A stretch of DNA of 38,667 nucleotides from Amazonocrinis nigriterrae CENA67 (GCF_016056305.1 NZ_JAECZC010000029.1:110268-148934), one strand, 5' to 3'. Positions 24,134 through 33,292 are shown, counted from the stretch's first letter. A program made the numbers and translations. The notes: generated by a model not told the origin, from the letters alone.

Positions 24134-25234
24134 TTACTCCCTTGTCACAAAGTTGGCATAACTCAATTCGTTGACGCGGTTCCAGGCAAAAATCTGCTGG
24201 CGGAAGGCTTTCCATTGTTCATAGACTTGTTTGAAAGCCACATCTTTGCTGGCATTTTCTTCAAATAACTCAAACGAGATTTTTTGTGCTGCTTGCATAA
24301 TATCTTGACTGTAAGGAACTAATTTAGTCCCACCTGCCAGTAATCGCGTTAATGCTTGCCCATTCAAGGTATCGTATTCATTGAGCATATTCATGTTTGC
24401 GTCTACTGTCGCTGTTTTTAAGATTTCTTGGTACTCTTTGGGTAGGCGTTTCCAAGCGTTGAGGTTGACTAAGACATCTAAGGTCGGGCCTGGTTCCCAC
24501 CAACCAGGGTAATAATAGAATTTGGCAGCTTTATTTAAACCGAGTTTCTCATCATCGTAAGGGCCAACCCACTCGGCTGCATCAATAGCACCTCTATCTA
24601 ATGCTAAGTACACTTCACCGCCTGGTAATACTTGCACGTTGACTCCCAAACGAGACATTACCTCTCCACCTAACCCAGGTATTCGCATTTTCAAGCCTTT
24701 AAGGTCAGCAAGAGACTGGATTTCTTTTTTAAACCATCCTCCCATTTGTGCGCCGGTACTGCCAGCAGGAAAACTAATTACGTTGAAGTTGGTATAAATT
24801 TTGTGTATGGCTTCTAGTCCACCACCTTGGTAAAGCCAAGCATATTGTTGTTGAGCGTTTAAACCAAAGGGTACAGCAGTAGCAAAGGCTAAAGCCGGAC
24901 TTTTACCAATGTAATAATAACTCGATGTGTGACCGCATTCCACAGTCCCAGCTTGCACAGCATCCAAAACTTGCAACCCTGGTACTAACTCCCCAGCCGC
25001 AAACGGTGTAATCTGGAAACGTCCGTTAGTCATTTCGGCTACACGCTTAGCAACTGTTTCTGCACCAATAAAAGTACCTAAAGATTTCGGCCAGCTAGTC
25101 GCCATCCGCCAACGAATATTAGGTAGTCCTGTTTGCACAGTTGGAGATTTAGTAGTTTGGCTACAGGAAGCTAGTGTAGCAGCAGTTGCCGTTGCGATCG
25201 CAGCACTATTCAAAACCTCTCGGCGTTTCATCAT
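24134..25234 (-). CDS. dctP: TRAP transporter substrate-binding lipoprotein (DctP family)
   Basis: A 366-residue periplasmic binding protein of the TRAP type. The N-terminus has twin arginines (KRREVL), a hydrophobic stretch and a lipobox-like LASC (Cys 24), so export by Tat and lipid anchoring are both suggested. The mature part has ATSWPKSL (45-52), a typical GGWFKKEI and the conserved [15 protein letters not shown] (about 187-201), whose Arg binds carboxylates in this family. [15 protein letters not shown] is characteristic of the 2-oxo acid-binding branch. It is transcribed toward the cyanovirin gene and opposite to dctQM. Its start lies 5 nt from a heptamer repeat and lacks a clear ribosome-binding site. 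Confidence 0.93.
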   Translation of the reverse strand: MMKRREVLNSAAIATATAATLASCSQTTKSPTVQTGLPNIRWRMATSWPKSLGTFIGAETVAKRVAEMTNGRFQITPFAAGELVPGLQVLDAVQAGTVECGHTSSYYYIGKSPALAFATAVPFGLNAQQQYAWLYQGGGLEAIHKIYTNFNVISFPAGSTGAQMGGWFKKEIQSLADLKGLKMRIPGLGGEVMSRLGVNVQVLPGGEVYLALDRGAIDAAEWVGPYDDEKLGLNKAAKFYYYPGWWEPGPTLDVLVNLNAWKRLPKEYQEILKTATVDANMNMLNEYDTLNGQALTRLLAGGTKLVPYSQDIMQAAQKISFELFEENASKDVAFKQVYEQWKAFRQQIFAWNRVNELSYANFVTRE

Positions 25235-25239
25235 CTTGG

Positions 25240-25272
25240 TAATTCGTAATTCGTAATTCGTAATTCGTAATT
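25240..25272. repeat. Heptamer repeat in the leader of dctP
   Basis: About 4.5 copies of TAATTCG lie directly upstream of the dctP start on its transcribed side, so the array forms the 5' leader. It is the reverse complement of the array at 20711-20744 in front of dctQ. Confidence 0.85.
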
Positions 25273-25309
25273 AAAAAAGAATACAATCTATGTGACTCTG
25301 TGTCTTTGT

Positions 25310-25347
25310 GTCTTTGTGGTTTAAAAAAATTACTTAACCACAAAGAC
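25310..25347. repeat. Inverted repeat of CTTTGTGG type
   Basis: GTCTTTGTGGTT (25310-25321) and AACCACAAAGAC (25336-25347) form a perfect 12-bp stem with an AT-rich 14-nt loop, between GST and dctP on the minus strand. The same sequence family appears at 35646-35702. The following 25363-25415 is CT-rich repeat sequence. Confidence 0.75.
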
Positions 25348-25417
25348 AAAAGTAAAAATTACCCCCTCATCTCCCTCATCCCCCCCTACTCCCCACTCCC
25401 CACTCCCTACTCCCTAA

Positions 25418-26020
25418 TTAAGGTACATTCATCCCGCGCTGCACTGCTGGACGCTGTTGCACTGTCTCCACCCAGCGTTTAAGATTTGGATGATTATCTA
25501 GGGTCAAACCTTGAAATTGATAAATTGCCACCCAAGGATAAGTCGCAATGTCAGCTATGGAATAGTCACCGCAGATAAATTCATTGTCTGCCAATTGTTT
25601 ATCTAACACGCCATAAATTCGTAGGGTTTCTTTTTCGTAGCGTTCAATGGCGTAGGGTATTTTTTCGGGTGCAAACTTTTTAAAGTGGTTGAGTTGTCCA
25701 AACATTGGCCCCACTCCTCCCATTTGGAACATCAGCCACTCTAGAACTTGAAAGCGTTGTTTTTGGTCAGCGGGTAGGAATTTACCTGTTTTTTCTGCTA
25801 AGTAAATTAGAATAGCACCGGATTCAAAAACTGTGATGCCTGTTTCTTGGTCAACAATTGCGGGAATTTTGCTGTTGGGGTTGATGGCGATGTATTCTGG
25901 TGTGAATTGCTCTTGTTTGGTAATGTCGATTTTGTGGACGTTGTAGGGAAGTTCGACTTCTTCCAGCATGATAGAAGCCTTGCGTCCGTTGGGTGTGGTG
26001 AAGGTGTAGAGGTCAATCAT
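25418..26020 (-). CDS. Glutathione S-transferase family protein
   Basis: A 200-residue protein with a thioredoxin-like N-terminal domain (about 1-80: IDLYTFTTPNGRK, PNSKIPAIVD with the cis-Pro, FESGAILIYLAEK) and a helical C-terminal domain (about 88-200; YSIADIATYPWV with the N-capping box). The TTPNGRK start is like the YghU/YfcG (Nu) class, which acts as a disulfide-bond reductase or peroxidase using glutathione or two glutathiones. The normal length suggests it is intact. It is upstream of dctP on the same strand, 183 nt apart, with repeats between, so probably separate units. Confidence 0.93.
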   Translation of the reverse strand: MIDLYTFTTPNGRKASIMLEEVELPYNVHKIDITKQEQFTPEYIAINPNSKIPAIVDQETGITVFESGAILIYLAEKTGKFLPADQKQRFQVLEWLMFQMGGVGPMFGQLNHFKKFAPEKIPYAIERYEKETLRIYGVLDKQLADNEFICGDYSIADIATYPWVAIYQFQGLTLDNHPNLKRWVETVQQRPAVQRGMNVP

Positions 26021-26089
26021 GTGGTGATACCCTGGAATATTTAGGTTTTCGAGGGTAGTGTAGCTTGAAACGCACCCTACAAAACTAAA

Positions 26090-26251
26090 TTAGGTTGGTT
26101 TATCGACTCTAACGATAAATCAGTGATGGTGTTTCAACCAAACACCCTGCCAGAAGTGAAATATGATAGTGATATATTACCTGTTCTCGACATGTTGTCA
26201 GATTCGCAGGTAAAAGCAGCAGATATTTTTAGTTTCTTGAAGATTGAATAA
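26090..26251 (+). pseudogene. C-terminal remnant of a Uma2-family endonuclease gene
   Basis: 54 codons, TTA at 26090 to TAA at 26249-26251, read LGWFIDSNDKSVMVFQP and continue DILPVLDMLS to SFLKIE. This matches the C-terminal third of the Uma2 (DUF820) PD-(D/E)XK family, where LGWLIDP and VYQP-like motifs precede a DVLP stretch. The catalytic N-terminal part is missing and the upstream sequence is GTGTAG-type repeat. The family is amplified in cyanobacteria and such fragments are common. The spacer 26021-26394 holds no other gene. Confidence 0.7.
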
Positions 26252-26394
26252 TTAAATTAACTATCATATACTGGTGTCATTGAAAAAATGAACCACTAAG
26301 ACACAAAGGCGAGGGCAGTTGCGTGGGCGGCTTTGCCGACTTGAGCAAACTGCCCGTCACAAAGAAACAAGCAATAGTGGTAGCTCTGATAATC

Positions 26395-27474
26395 CTATTC
26401 AATAGGGCCAATGCGATCAAAAGGGTAAAATCTTTTGTAGGCTTTGCCAATAATTAAATTGCGGGGTACAACACCCCAGCAACGGCTATCGTAACTGTTG
26501 TTACGATTATCGCCTAGCACCAAGTATGATTCAGGTGGTATTGTGACAGGTTTCGCTAAGTAAGGCGGTTGCTGTCCTGATGTGCAAACATCAACTACTG
26601 TACGCTGATCAAAGCTAAGATATTTATCTTCCCGGAGAGGTCTTTTGTTGATATAAACTTTACCATCTTTAAGTTCTACGGTTTCTCCAGGTAGCCCAAC
26701 TATACGCTTAATAAAGGCATCATTAAATTGTTCTGCTCTTAACGTATCTGTAGGCAAAAACACAACAATATCACCACGTTTTGGATTTTGAAAACGATAG
26801 CTGAACTTACCGACTATAATTTTGTCTGCCTCCCATTGGTTTGGAGAACCATGCAAAGTTGGTTCCATAGCCCCTGAAGGAATCCAACGTGCTTCAGCAA
26901 TATATGCTCGAAGAAATAATGCTAAACCCACAGGGAATAAAGCTGATATTAATGACATTATTGAAACAATGAATGCTAATTTTTTTGTCCTTTCACGACG
27001 AACTGGTGAAAAAACATAGGCTAGATAGGCAATAAAAACTGTGACTATTGGTGTAAGAAAATTGAAAATAGATGAAAAAAGAATTATTAAGATGATAGCA
27101 AAGATGCCAAATAACCACTTACCAATGTAAAAGTGACCAATCCCTATAAATAGTTTTGAAAGGAACATTGCTAGCCAAGGGTCTTTACTCTGCTTACGTA
27201 ATGTTTCAAACTCCGGAGTATTATTACTTTTCGCAGATTTGTAAGCATCAACAAGATTCCATACCCATAAAAATAAAGTGATTATAAAAAAACTCAATGC
27301 ACTAATTATTAGATCTGTATTTTGATTGAATATAAGCCACAATCCAATTATATTAAAGACTATTGTGAAGAATATCCACAGGTATCCTTTAATTTTTTTA
27401 CCTGAATATATTTGACCTATCCCTGGAAATATTTGCGATAAATTTACAGCTAGCCAAGGTTCTTTATTAGACAT
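26395..27474 (-). CDS. lepB: Signal peptidase I family protein with alanine at the nucleophile position
   Basis: A 359-residue membrane protein. The N-terminal half has two copies of a short module (PWLAVNLSQIFPGIGQIYSG, about 5-24; PWLAMFLSKLFIGIGHFYIG, about 96-115) and several helices. The C-terminal half (about 188-359) is the S26 signal peptidase domain: IPSGAMEPTL (198-207), the general-base Lys 256 in FIKRIVGLPGE and GDNRNNSYDSRCWGVVP. In active enzymes the box is SGSM, and the Ser before Met is the nucleophile. Here it is Ala 202 (codon GCT), while the first Ser (200) remains. The protein may be inactive as a peptidase, act as a decoy or regulator, or use another residue. It is isolated from other genes. 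Confidence 0.9.
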   Translation of the reverse strand: MSNKEPWLAVNLSQIFPGIGQIYSGKKIKGYLWIFFTIVFNIIGLWLIFNQNTDLIISALSFFIITLFLWVWNLVDAYKSAKSNNTPEFETLRKQSKDPWLAMFLSKLFIGIGHFYIGKWLFGIFAIILIILFSSIFNFLTPIVTVFIAYLAYVFSPVRRERTKKLAFIVSIMSLISALFPVGLALFLRAYIAEARWIPSGAMEPTLHGSPNQWEADKIIVGKFSYRFQNPKRGDIVVFLPTDTLRAEQFNDAFIKRIVGLPGETVELKDGKVYINKRPLREDKYLSFDQRTVVDVCTSGQQPPYLAKPVTIPPESYLVLGDNRNNSYDSRCWGVVPRNLIIGKAYKRFYPFDRIGPIE

Positions 27475-28134
27475 ATATTATTTTTTAATATTGATAATTA
27501 TTTTAAGATTTTATAAAAAAAATACTTCGTCATCAGCAACGTTTGTTTGATAAGTTTATCATTAAGAAATTGACCTGTATAAAAGTTGTAGAATTTAGAA
27601 TATTTATTTACAATAATTAATAAAATATCTAGAAAAAATCAAACTTTGTAGTAATGCCTTTAGCCCTTCACTGAACCACTTGTGCCTTCAGGATGAACTA
27701 AATATTTACTTCAAATTTGATGAAAGTTAGCTATTTAGCATAAATTAGTCAAAGTACTCAAATCAAAATATTTTGCTTCTTCACCCAAGGTTCGCAATTC
27801 GTGCAAAAACAAGTGATCGCCTGATTCTGGGCATGAATATCATTCAGAAATTTTTAGCAGTTGTTATCGTTAACCAAATATATATTTTGATTTGGTCAGA
27901 ATCAGTACAGTTGATTAATTATACTTATTGAATTTTTCAACTGAAGGTACAAATTTCAGACTGCTTATTTTTCTGCCTCGTTGTAGCCGACAAAAGTCTC
28001 CGCAATTGTGACGATTACGCTAGAATTGTTAAAGGTTCTTTACAGAATTTGCCGATCGCCCACAATTCTGTTAAAAATGCCTAGCACATAAATGTAAATC
28101 TGAAAACCCCCTCTAAAGTTCACCAAAAGCCTCT
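27475..28134. other. Divergent intergenic region upstream of typA
   Basis: 660 AT-rich nt between the divergent lepB-like gene and typA. It should contain both promoters. A TAGAAT at 28021-28026 could be a typA -10 element, but no matching -35 was seen. No reading frame or repeat stood out. Confidence 0.4.
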
Positions 28135-29925
28135 ATGACGCTCCCAATTCGTAACGTCGCTATTATTGCCCACGTAGATCACGGCAAAACCACCCTGGTT
28201 GATGCACTCCTCAAACAATCCGGCATTTTCCGAGAAGGTGAAGACGTTCCGGATTGCGTCATGGACTCCAACGCCCTAGAACGGGAACGGGGAATCACTA
28301 TCCTCTCGAAAAACACAGCCGTTCGCTACAAAGAAACGCTGATTAATATTGTTGATACTCCTGGACACGCTGACTTTGGTGGTGAAGTCGAACGTGTACT
28401 TGGCATGGTTGACGGTTGTATCTTAATTGTCGATGCCAATGAAGGCCCCATGCCTCAAACACGTTTTGTGTTAAAAAAAGCTTTGGAAAAAGGATTGCGC
28501 CCCATTGTTGTGGTCAACAAAATTGACCGTCCCCAAGCCGATCCCTACGGTGCAATTGATAAAGTATTAGATCTGTTCCTAGAATTAGGTGCAGATGAAG
28601 ACCAGTGCGATTTCCCTTATTTATTCGCTTCCGGTCTATCAGGTTACGCCAAAGAAGACTTAGATGCAGAAGCGGTGGATATGCAACCGCTGTTTGAAGC
28701 GATTCTGCGTCACGTTCCACCACCTGTAGGTGACATCAACAAGCCTTTGCAATTGCAAGTTACAACTCTAGATTATTCTGAATATCTAGGACGGATTGTC
28801 ATTGGCAGAATCCACAACGGTGTGATCCGTGGTGGACAGCAAGCTGCTCTTGTAACAGAAAACGGCAACATTGTCAAAGCTAAAATCACCAAGTTGATGG
28901 GCTTTGAAGGGTTGAAGCGAGTAGACATGGAAGAAGCATCAGCTGGTTACATTGTCGCCGTAGCTGGTTTCGCTGATGCCAACATTGGAGAAACAATTAC
29001 TGATCCCAATGAACCACAAGCTTTGCCACTAATTAAAGTGGATGAGCCAACTTTGCAGATGACCTTCTGGGTAAACGATTCACCCTTTGCAGGTCAAGAA
29101 GGTAAGTTAGTGACTTCACGCCAAGTGCGCGATCGCCTGTTCCGCGAATTGGAAACCAACGTCGCCTTACGGGTTGAAGAAACAGATTCACCAGATAAAT
29201 TCCTAGTTTCCGGTCGTGGTGAACTGCACCTGGGTATCTTAATCGAAACCATGCGCCGGGAGGGCTACGAATTTCAAGTATCCCAGCCACAGGTAATTTA
29301 CCGCGAAGTCAACGGACAACCTTGTGAACCTTATGAACTCTTGGTGTTAGACGTTCCTGCTGATGCTGTTGGTAGCTGTATTGAACGCCTGGGACAACGT
29401 AAAGGTGAAATGCAAGACATGCAACCAGGTAGTGGCGATCGCACTCAGCTAGAGTTTGTGATTCCCGCCCGTGGTTTGATTGGTTTCCGTGGTGAATTCA
29501 TGCGGATGACTCGTGGTGAGGGCATCATGAATCACAGCTTCTTAGATTATCGTCCGCTGAGTGGTGAAATTGAAGCCCGCAACAAAGGTGTCTTAATTGC
29601 CTTTGAAGAAGGCGTTGCGACCTTCTACGCCATGAAGAACGCTGAAGATAGAGGTTCGTTCTTTATTACTCCAGGTACTAAAGTTTACAAAGGTATGATT
29701 GTGGGAGAACACAATCGTCCCCAAGACTTGGAACTCAACGTTTGTAAAACCAAGCAGTTAACTAACCACCGTGCATCAGGTGGTGATGAACTAGTGCAGT
29801 TGCAAGCACCAATAGATATGAGTCTTGAGCGTGCTTTGGAATACATCGGCCCTGATGAATTGGTAGAAGTTACACCGCAATCAATTCGTCTACGGAAGAT
29901 GGCGAAGAAGTTGGCGAAACGGTAA
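28135..29925 (+). CDS. typA: Ribosome-associated translational GTPase TypA/BipA
   Basis: A 596-residue GTPase of the EF-G/LepA superfamily that acts on ribosomes, especially in stress and low-temperature assembly. G1 AHVDHGKTT (12-20), the switch-I RERGITI (50-56), G3 DTPGHADF (74-81) and G4 NKIDRP (128-133) are all present. Domain II and the C-terminal EF-G-like domains follow, with the typical [15 protein letters not shown] and [10 protein letters not shown] segments. The length is normal. It stands alone, followed 22 nt later by an intrinsic terminator. Confidence 0.98.
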   Translation: MTLPIRNVAIIAHVDHGKTTLVDALLKQSGIFREGEDVPDCVMDSNALERERGITILSKNTAVRYKETLINIVDTPGHADFGGEVERVLGMVDGCILIVDANEGPMPQTRFVLKKALEKGLRPIVVVNKIDRPQADPYGAIDKVLDLFLELGADEDQCDFPYLFASGLSGYAKEDLDAEAVDMQPLFEAILRHVPPPVGDINKPLQLQVTTLDYSEYLGRIVIGRIHNGVIRGGQQAALVTENGNIVKAKITKLMGFEGLKRVDMEEASAGYIVAVAGFADANIGETITDPNEPQALPLIKVDEPTLQMTFWVNDSPFAGQEGKLVTSRQVRDRLFRELETNVALRVEETDSPDKFLVSGRGELHLGILIETMRREGYEFQVSQPQVIYREVNGQPCEPYELLVLDVPADAVGSCIERLGQRKGEMQDMQPGSGDRTQLEFVIPARGLIGFRGEFMRMTRGEGIMNHSFLDYRPLSGEIEARNKGVLIAFEEGVATFYAMKNAEDRGSFFITPGTKVYKGMIVGEHNRPQDLELNVCKTKQLTNHRASGGDELVQLQAPIDMSLERALEYIGPDELVEVTPQSIRLRKMAKKLAKR

Positions 29926-29946
29926 GTAATAAACTTAATTGATTTA

Positions 29947-29973
29947 GAAAGCCTGCATCAGCGGGCTTTTTTT
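29947..29973 (+). terminator. Intrinsic terminator of typA
   Basis: AGCCTGC (29950-29956), loop ATCA, GCGGGCT (29961-29967) with one G-T pair, followed by a run of seven T. It is a textbook rho-independent terminator 22 nt after the typA stop. Confidence 0.92.
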
Positions 29974-29990
29974 GTGAGATCTAGCGATCT

Positions 29991-30161
29991 TTAGGACGAT
30001 GGGCGATCGCTCTCATCAGTTAAAATAACTTCTTCAGCCTCAGATTCTGCTGCATAAATCAGTGGATAGAGTGAAAGCCTATCTCTAATATCTCTAGCCA
30101 ATTGATCAAACGTTATACAAATAACTTTGCGTGAGTCTACTAACTGTAAACATTCATGCAC
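29991..30161 (-). pseudogene. Short reading frame, likely 3' remnant of a gene
   Basis: 56 codons from a GTG at 30161 to TAA, protein-like in composition (ICITFDQLARDIRDRLSLYP, then an acidic tail ending DESDRPSS). A stop lies three codons before the GTG and no ribosome-binding site is evident, so it may be the tail of a decayed gene rather than a complete one. It contains a GCGATCGC site. The family was not recognised. It lies just downstream of the HEPN-motif gene on the same strand. Confidence 0.35.
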
Positions 30162-30182
30162 TTTTTCTTACAAACTTAGTAT

Positions 30183-31445
30183 TTATTCTATTAATTTGAT
30201 TGCAGTTGTATTAAATTGGCCATAAGGATTTGGAACTTCATAAATTGCTATTTTTCCTCTATCTGCCAGAAGGTTAATTAGAGCGTAAGATGAATTAAAT
30301 GAATATCCTTGCTGTCCCAAATGATCTCTAACAAAAGACTTCAAACCTATAAATTCTTTTAATTTTGAACATTCTCTTAGTTGAGAAATTAAATCTTCTT
30401 CTCTCAGTACTAAATAAGGCTGGCCAAGACTTTCAGCTTTTAATGAACTATCTTCTAGTTCCTCATTAATTCTTCCTTCCTGCTGTTCTAATTGCTTTTC
30501 TTCTTTCTCAATTTTAGCTAAATCATTAGCTAAATCAATTGCTTTTATTACAGCTTCTTTATCTGCAATACTCAAAGTTAGTGCATCAATACTGCTATCT
30601 GCATCATTAATTATTTGCTTGAGTTTTTTACACAAATCATTTGCTAAATCCAAATCCTTCTGAACGAAATAATTATTATGAGCAACTTTATTTCTAATAT
30701 GAGTTAATTGCTCCCATTTATTTTGAAAATCATTTTGTTCAAATGTATCTTTGAAATACTTTGCGTAATTTCCTTCTAAAAGTTCTTCTTTTAAACTTTC
30801 TAAGTCTGTTGCCGCTTTTACTTTGCTGATGACATCTTCTATTTTTGTAAATATTGAAGATTGGCTGTAAATAATCTTTCCTAACTGGTCAAAGTTCAAT
30901 AAAGTGACATTTGTAACTACCATTTTACTAAAAACTACTTCATTATTTTTTTTACTATTTGCCTTATCTCTATTTTCCTTAGAAACTGCAATTGACCACC
31001 AGTCTGTACCAATCTTTGTGATAAAAAACTTAACAAGATATCTTCTGAGCAAAGTTTCAATATTATTGATTAAAGGATATATTAAATGTGCTATTTTATT
31101 AGAGATATCATCTATTAATATTTGTCTATGATCAAATCCCAAGTCCTTTAGTTGATCCATGAACTTTATTCTAAAAGGCTCAATATTATCAAATTCGCCT
31201 TCAACAACAATGTAGTAGGCAGAAGAAAATCGACCTCCTGTCACCATTTTACTTGTATCAAAAGGCTGAACAGATACTTTTATTTGTTGGATATTATCAT
31301 TAATTTCAAGATTATCTTCTGAAAACGAAGGTTCACTATGCCATAAACTTTCAATAATTGATAAAGCCAAGATAAAATTTTTAGGTTTTTTAAACTTGAC
31401 TTTTTCTTGTTGATCAATACAAAGTAATTCAAATTTGAGTGGCAT
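30183..31445 (-). CDS. HEPN-motif protein of unknown function
   Basis: A 420-residue protein if it starts at the ATG at 31445; a TTG at 31481 would add 12 residues. The middle has a helical HEPN-type segment with RNKVAH (R-x4-H; near residues 251-256 of the 420-aa form) preceded by WEQLTHI. In HEPN ribonucleases this R-x4-6-H motif is the active site. A long charged coiled coil follows (about 290-340; IEKEEKQLEQQEGRINEEL) and then a globular C-terminal domain. The N-terminal ~200 residues are unassigned. HEPN proteins often act in toxin-antitoxin or abortive defence, and this one borders a toxin-antitoxin cluster, but the role is inferred. It is AT-rich compared with its neighbours. Confidence 0.75.
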   Translation of the reverse strand: MPLKFELLCIDQQEKVKFKKPKNFILALSIIESLWHSEPSFSEDNLEINDNIQQIKVSVQPFDTSKMVTGGRFSSAYYIVVEGEFDNIEPFRIKFMDQLKDLGFDHRQILIDDISNKIAHLIYPLINNIETLLRRYLVKFFITKIGTDWWSIAVSKENRDKANSKKNNEVVFSKMVVTNVTLLNFDQLGKIIYSQSSIFTKIEDVISKVKAATDLESLKEELLEGNYAKYFKDTFEQNDFQNKWEQLTHIRNKVAHNNYFVQKDLDLANDLCKKLKQIINDADSSIDALTLSIADKEAVIKAIDLANDLAKIEKEEKQLEQQEGRINEELEDSSLKAESLGQPYLVLREEDLISQLRECSKLKEFIGLKSFVRDHLGQQGYSFNSSYALINLLADRGKIAIYEVPNPYGQFNTTAIKLIE

Positions 31446-31672
31446 ATTTATATCTATGTTGAAAAGACTAATGCTACACAAATTAAATTACCCACTTATG
31501 AAACCGAGTTTAACAAGTATATTTACTTATTTTTTTGAAAAATACGAATTATCAGCGCTCGAAAAGCTACTTGCCACGAGAAGAAGCGATCGCTCAAGAT
31601 TATTTAAGGCTTTATAACAAACTGTAGTCTTAAGACTTAGTATCATTAGCAGAATCTTACCTGAACAAACAA

Positions 31673-31969
31673 GTGGCTCGCAGTGATATTGACCGCATCA
31701 GAGAAAAGATTAGACTCCGCGAATACGACATGTCGGCCCATGCAATGGAAGAAATGGCTGAAGATATGCTGACAATTTTAGATGTGGAAGAGACAGTTCT
31801 AACAGGTCAAGTCATCCGGGTTGAAAAAGATGATCCCAGAGGAACAAAATATATAGTAGTAGGAACTGCATTAGATCAACAAACGCTTGTTGGGATTGTT
31901 GGGCGTTTCGCCAGCAACGGACGTTATCTGATTATCACTGTTTATGAAGTCACTGAGCTTGAGGGCTAG
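31673..31969 (+). CDS. DUF4258 family toxin-like protein
   Basis: A 98-residue protein starting with GTG. SAHAMEEMAEDML (about 21-33) followed by VIRVEKDDPRGTKYIVVG is the DUF4258 pattern, a family of small RelE/MqsR-like proteins that usually accompany a YgiT-type zinc-finger protein. It is presumed an mRNA-targeting toxin; the activity is not shown here. Its stop is 4 nt before the partner's preferred start, giving the toxin-first order of mqsRA-type pairs. Confidence 0.85.
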   Translation: MARSDIDRIREKIRLREYDMSAHAMEEMAEDMLTILDVEETVLTGQVIRVEKDDPRGTKYIVVGTALDQQTLVGIVGRFASNGRYLIITVYEVTELEG

Positions 31970-31973
31970 CCGT

Positions 31974-32216
31974 ATGTATGGATATAGATGCGAGTATTGC
32001 GAAGGAACTGTTCAACCCCGAACTGTCAAGCGCGAGGCATTTAAACACAGAGATGGATTCGTAATCCTGGAAGATGTGACAATTGGTGTTTGTGATACCT
32101 GTGGTAATCGCTACTATTCTGCCGATATTCTTCATACAGTTCATGCTGTTGCAACTGGAGCGAAACCCCCTGAAAGAACTGAACAAATTCCAGTTGCTCA
32201 TCTAGAATCAGCATAA
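31974..32216 (+). CDS. YgiT/MqsA-type zinc-finger antitoxin
   Basis: An 80-residue protein with two CxxC pairs, CEYC near the start and CDTC about 40 residues later, the zinc knuckle of YgiT-type (MqsA N-terminal) antitoxins. The C-terminal HTH found in full MqsA is missing, so it is the short form. The start at 31974 is preferred: GAGG lies 9 nt upstream and the protein then begins just before the first CxxC. An ATG at 31944 would overlap the toxin gene. It is expected to neutralise the DUF4258 partner upstream. Confidence 0.87.
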   Translation: MYGYRCEYCEGTVQPRTVKREAFKHRDGFVILEDVTIGVCDTCGNRYYSADILHTVHAVATGAKPPERTEQIPVAHLESA

Positions 32217-32277
32217 TCAACGCCGCATAATGTTAGCTCCTTAACTTATCGATAAATACAACGAAATTACAAACGAA

Positions 32278-32499
32278 ATGGAAGATGAATTACGTCCTGA
32301 GTACGACTTTGCTCAAATGGAAGGGGGAGTTAGAGGTAAATATGTTGAGCGATATCGTACAAAAACGAACCTAATACTTTTAGATCCCGATGTTGCCCAA
32401 GCTTTCCCCAACGAGAAAGCGGTGAATGACGCATTAAGATTATTAATTCAGATTGCCCAGCGCCAGCAGATCAATAATGCTATACAGCGAACAGAATAA
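32278..32499 (+). CDS. Small antitoxin-like protein
   Basis: A 73-residue protein of a family common in cyanobacteria: an N-terminal acidic part with RPEYD, then GGVRGKYVERYR, a short strand with LLDPDVAQAFP and a helix with VNDALRLLIQIA. The VRGKY and DPDVxxxFP pattern is that of small type II antitoxins usually next to a PIN or BrnT-like toxin. No toxin is directly adjacent, since the next gene begins 100 nt on and is itself an antitoxin. It is perhaps an orphan left by toxin loss, or it acts on a toxin elsewhere. Confidence 0.75.
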   Translation: MEDELRPEYDFAQMEGGVRGKYVERYRTKTNLILLDPDVAQAFPNEKAVNDALRLLIQIAQRQQINNAIQRTE

Positions 32500-32599
32500 A
32501 AATTGTCGCTAGAAGTTAACTCGAAAAGCGATCGCTCAAAATTGGTGAAAGCTTCGGCTTATACTAGAAACACAAGACCAGAAGAATCTTGCTCTCAAA

Positions 32600-32932
32600 A
32601 TGCTACTTGTTCCTACGGCTGACCAAATTCCGCTTGTAACTGATGCCAATGGTGTTGTCCGCATCAGTAAAAGTCGCGTAACCTTAGATACAGTTGTTAC
32701 AGCTTTTCTGGAAGGGGCTACAGCAGAAGAAATCAACGCACAGTACCCATCGCTTCAACTTTCCGATATTTATTCTGTAATTGGCTATTACTTACGACAT
32801 CAAGCAGAAGTTGATGAGTATCTTCTAGAACGTCAGCGTATTGCTTTTGATGTTCGTCAGGAAGCTGAGAGACGTTTTAACCCTGTTGGGATACGCGATC
32901 GCTTATTAGCGAGACGCAAGCCACAAGGGTAA
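32600..32932 (+). CDS. DUF433 family antitoxin
   Basis: A 110-residue protein with the DUF433 layout: RISKSRVTLDTVVTAFLEGATAEEI (about 22-46), where the winged-helix DNA-binding segment lies, then LSDIYSVIGYYLRH (about 55-68). DUF433 proteins are antitoxins and autoregulators of DUF5615 toxins, and the toxin gene follows 6 nt later. The C-terminal 35 residues are charged and probably wrap the toxin. Confidence 0.9.
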   Translation: MLLVPTADQIPLVTDANGVVRISKSRVTLDTVVTAFLEGATAEEINAQYPSLQLSDIYSVIGYYLRHQAEVDEYLLERQRIAFDVRQEAERRFNPVGIRDRLLARRKPQG

Positions 32933-32938
32933 AATTAT

Positions 32939-33292
32939 ATGTTGCGATTCTTGGCGGACGAGAACTTTAACAATCAGATTGTCCGTGGGATTCTGCGTCG
33001 TAATTCTGATGTTGATATTATCCGTGTTCAGGATGTGGGGTTGGCTGAAGCAGACGATCCAACTGTTTTGGAATGGGCAGCACAAAATGGCCGTTTAGTG
33101 CTAACTCACGATGTAACAACGATGATCAATTTTGCCTATGAGCGAGTGCAAGCAGGCTTGCCAATGCCAGGATTATTTGAAGTGAGTCGTCGTGTTCCAG
33201 TTGGTTTAGCGATTGAGGAAATTCTATTGTTGGATGAGTGCAGTCTGGAAGGTGAATGGGAAGGGCAAGTAAGATTCTTGCCTTTGCGTTGA
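32939..33292 (+). CDS. DUF5615 PIN-like toxin
   Basis: A 117-residue PIN-like nuclease. The acidic residues expected for metal binding are visible: FLADENF at 4-10, DVGLAEADDPTVLEWAAQNGRLVLTHD (about 32-58), with the last Asp in THD. The family (also called Mut7-C-like or VapC-related) acts as an RNase toxin in DUF433/DUF5615 pairs. The order antitoxin-toxin and the 6-nt spacing fit a single operon. It ends 87 nt before the DUF58 gene. Confidence 0.9.
   Translation: MLRFLADENFNNQIVRGILRRNSDVDIIRVQDVGLAEADDPTVLEWAAQNGRLVLTHDVTTMINFAYERVQAGLPMPGLFEVSRRVPVGLAIEEILLLDECSLEGEWEGQVRFLPLR

Noticed and set aside
31482-31672. Short frame with PREEAIAQDYLRLYNKL near 31560-31625
   Set aside because: It has a protein-like end but is too short and lacks a start; it might be a gene remnant but cannot be assigned.
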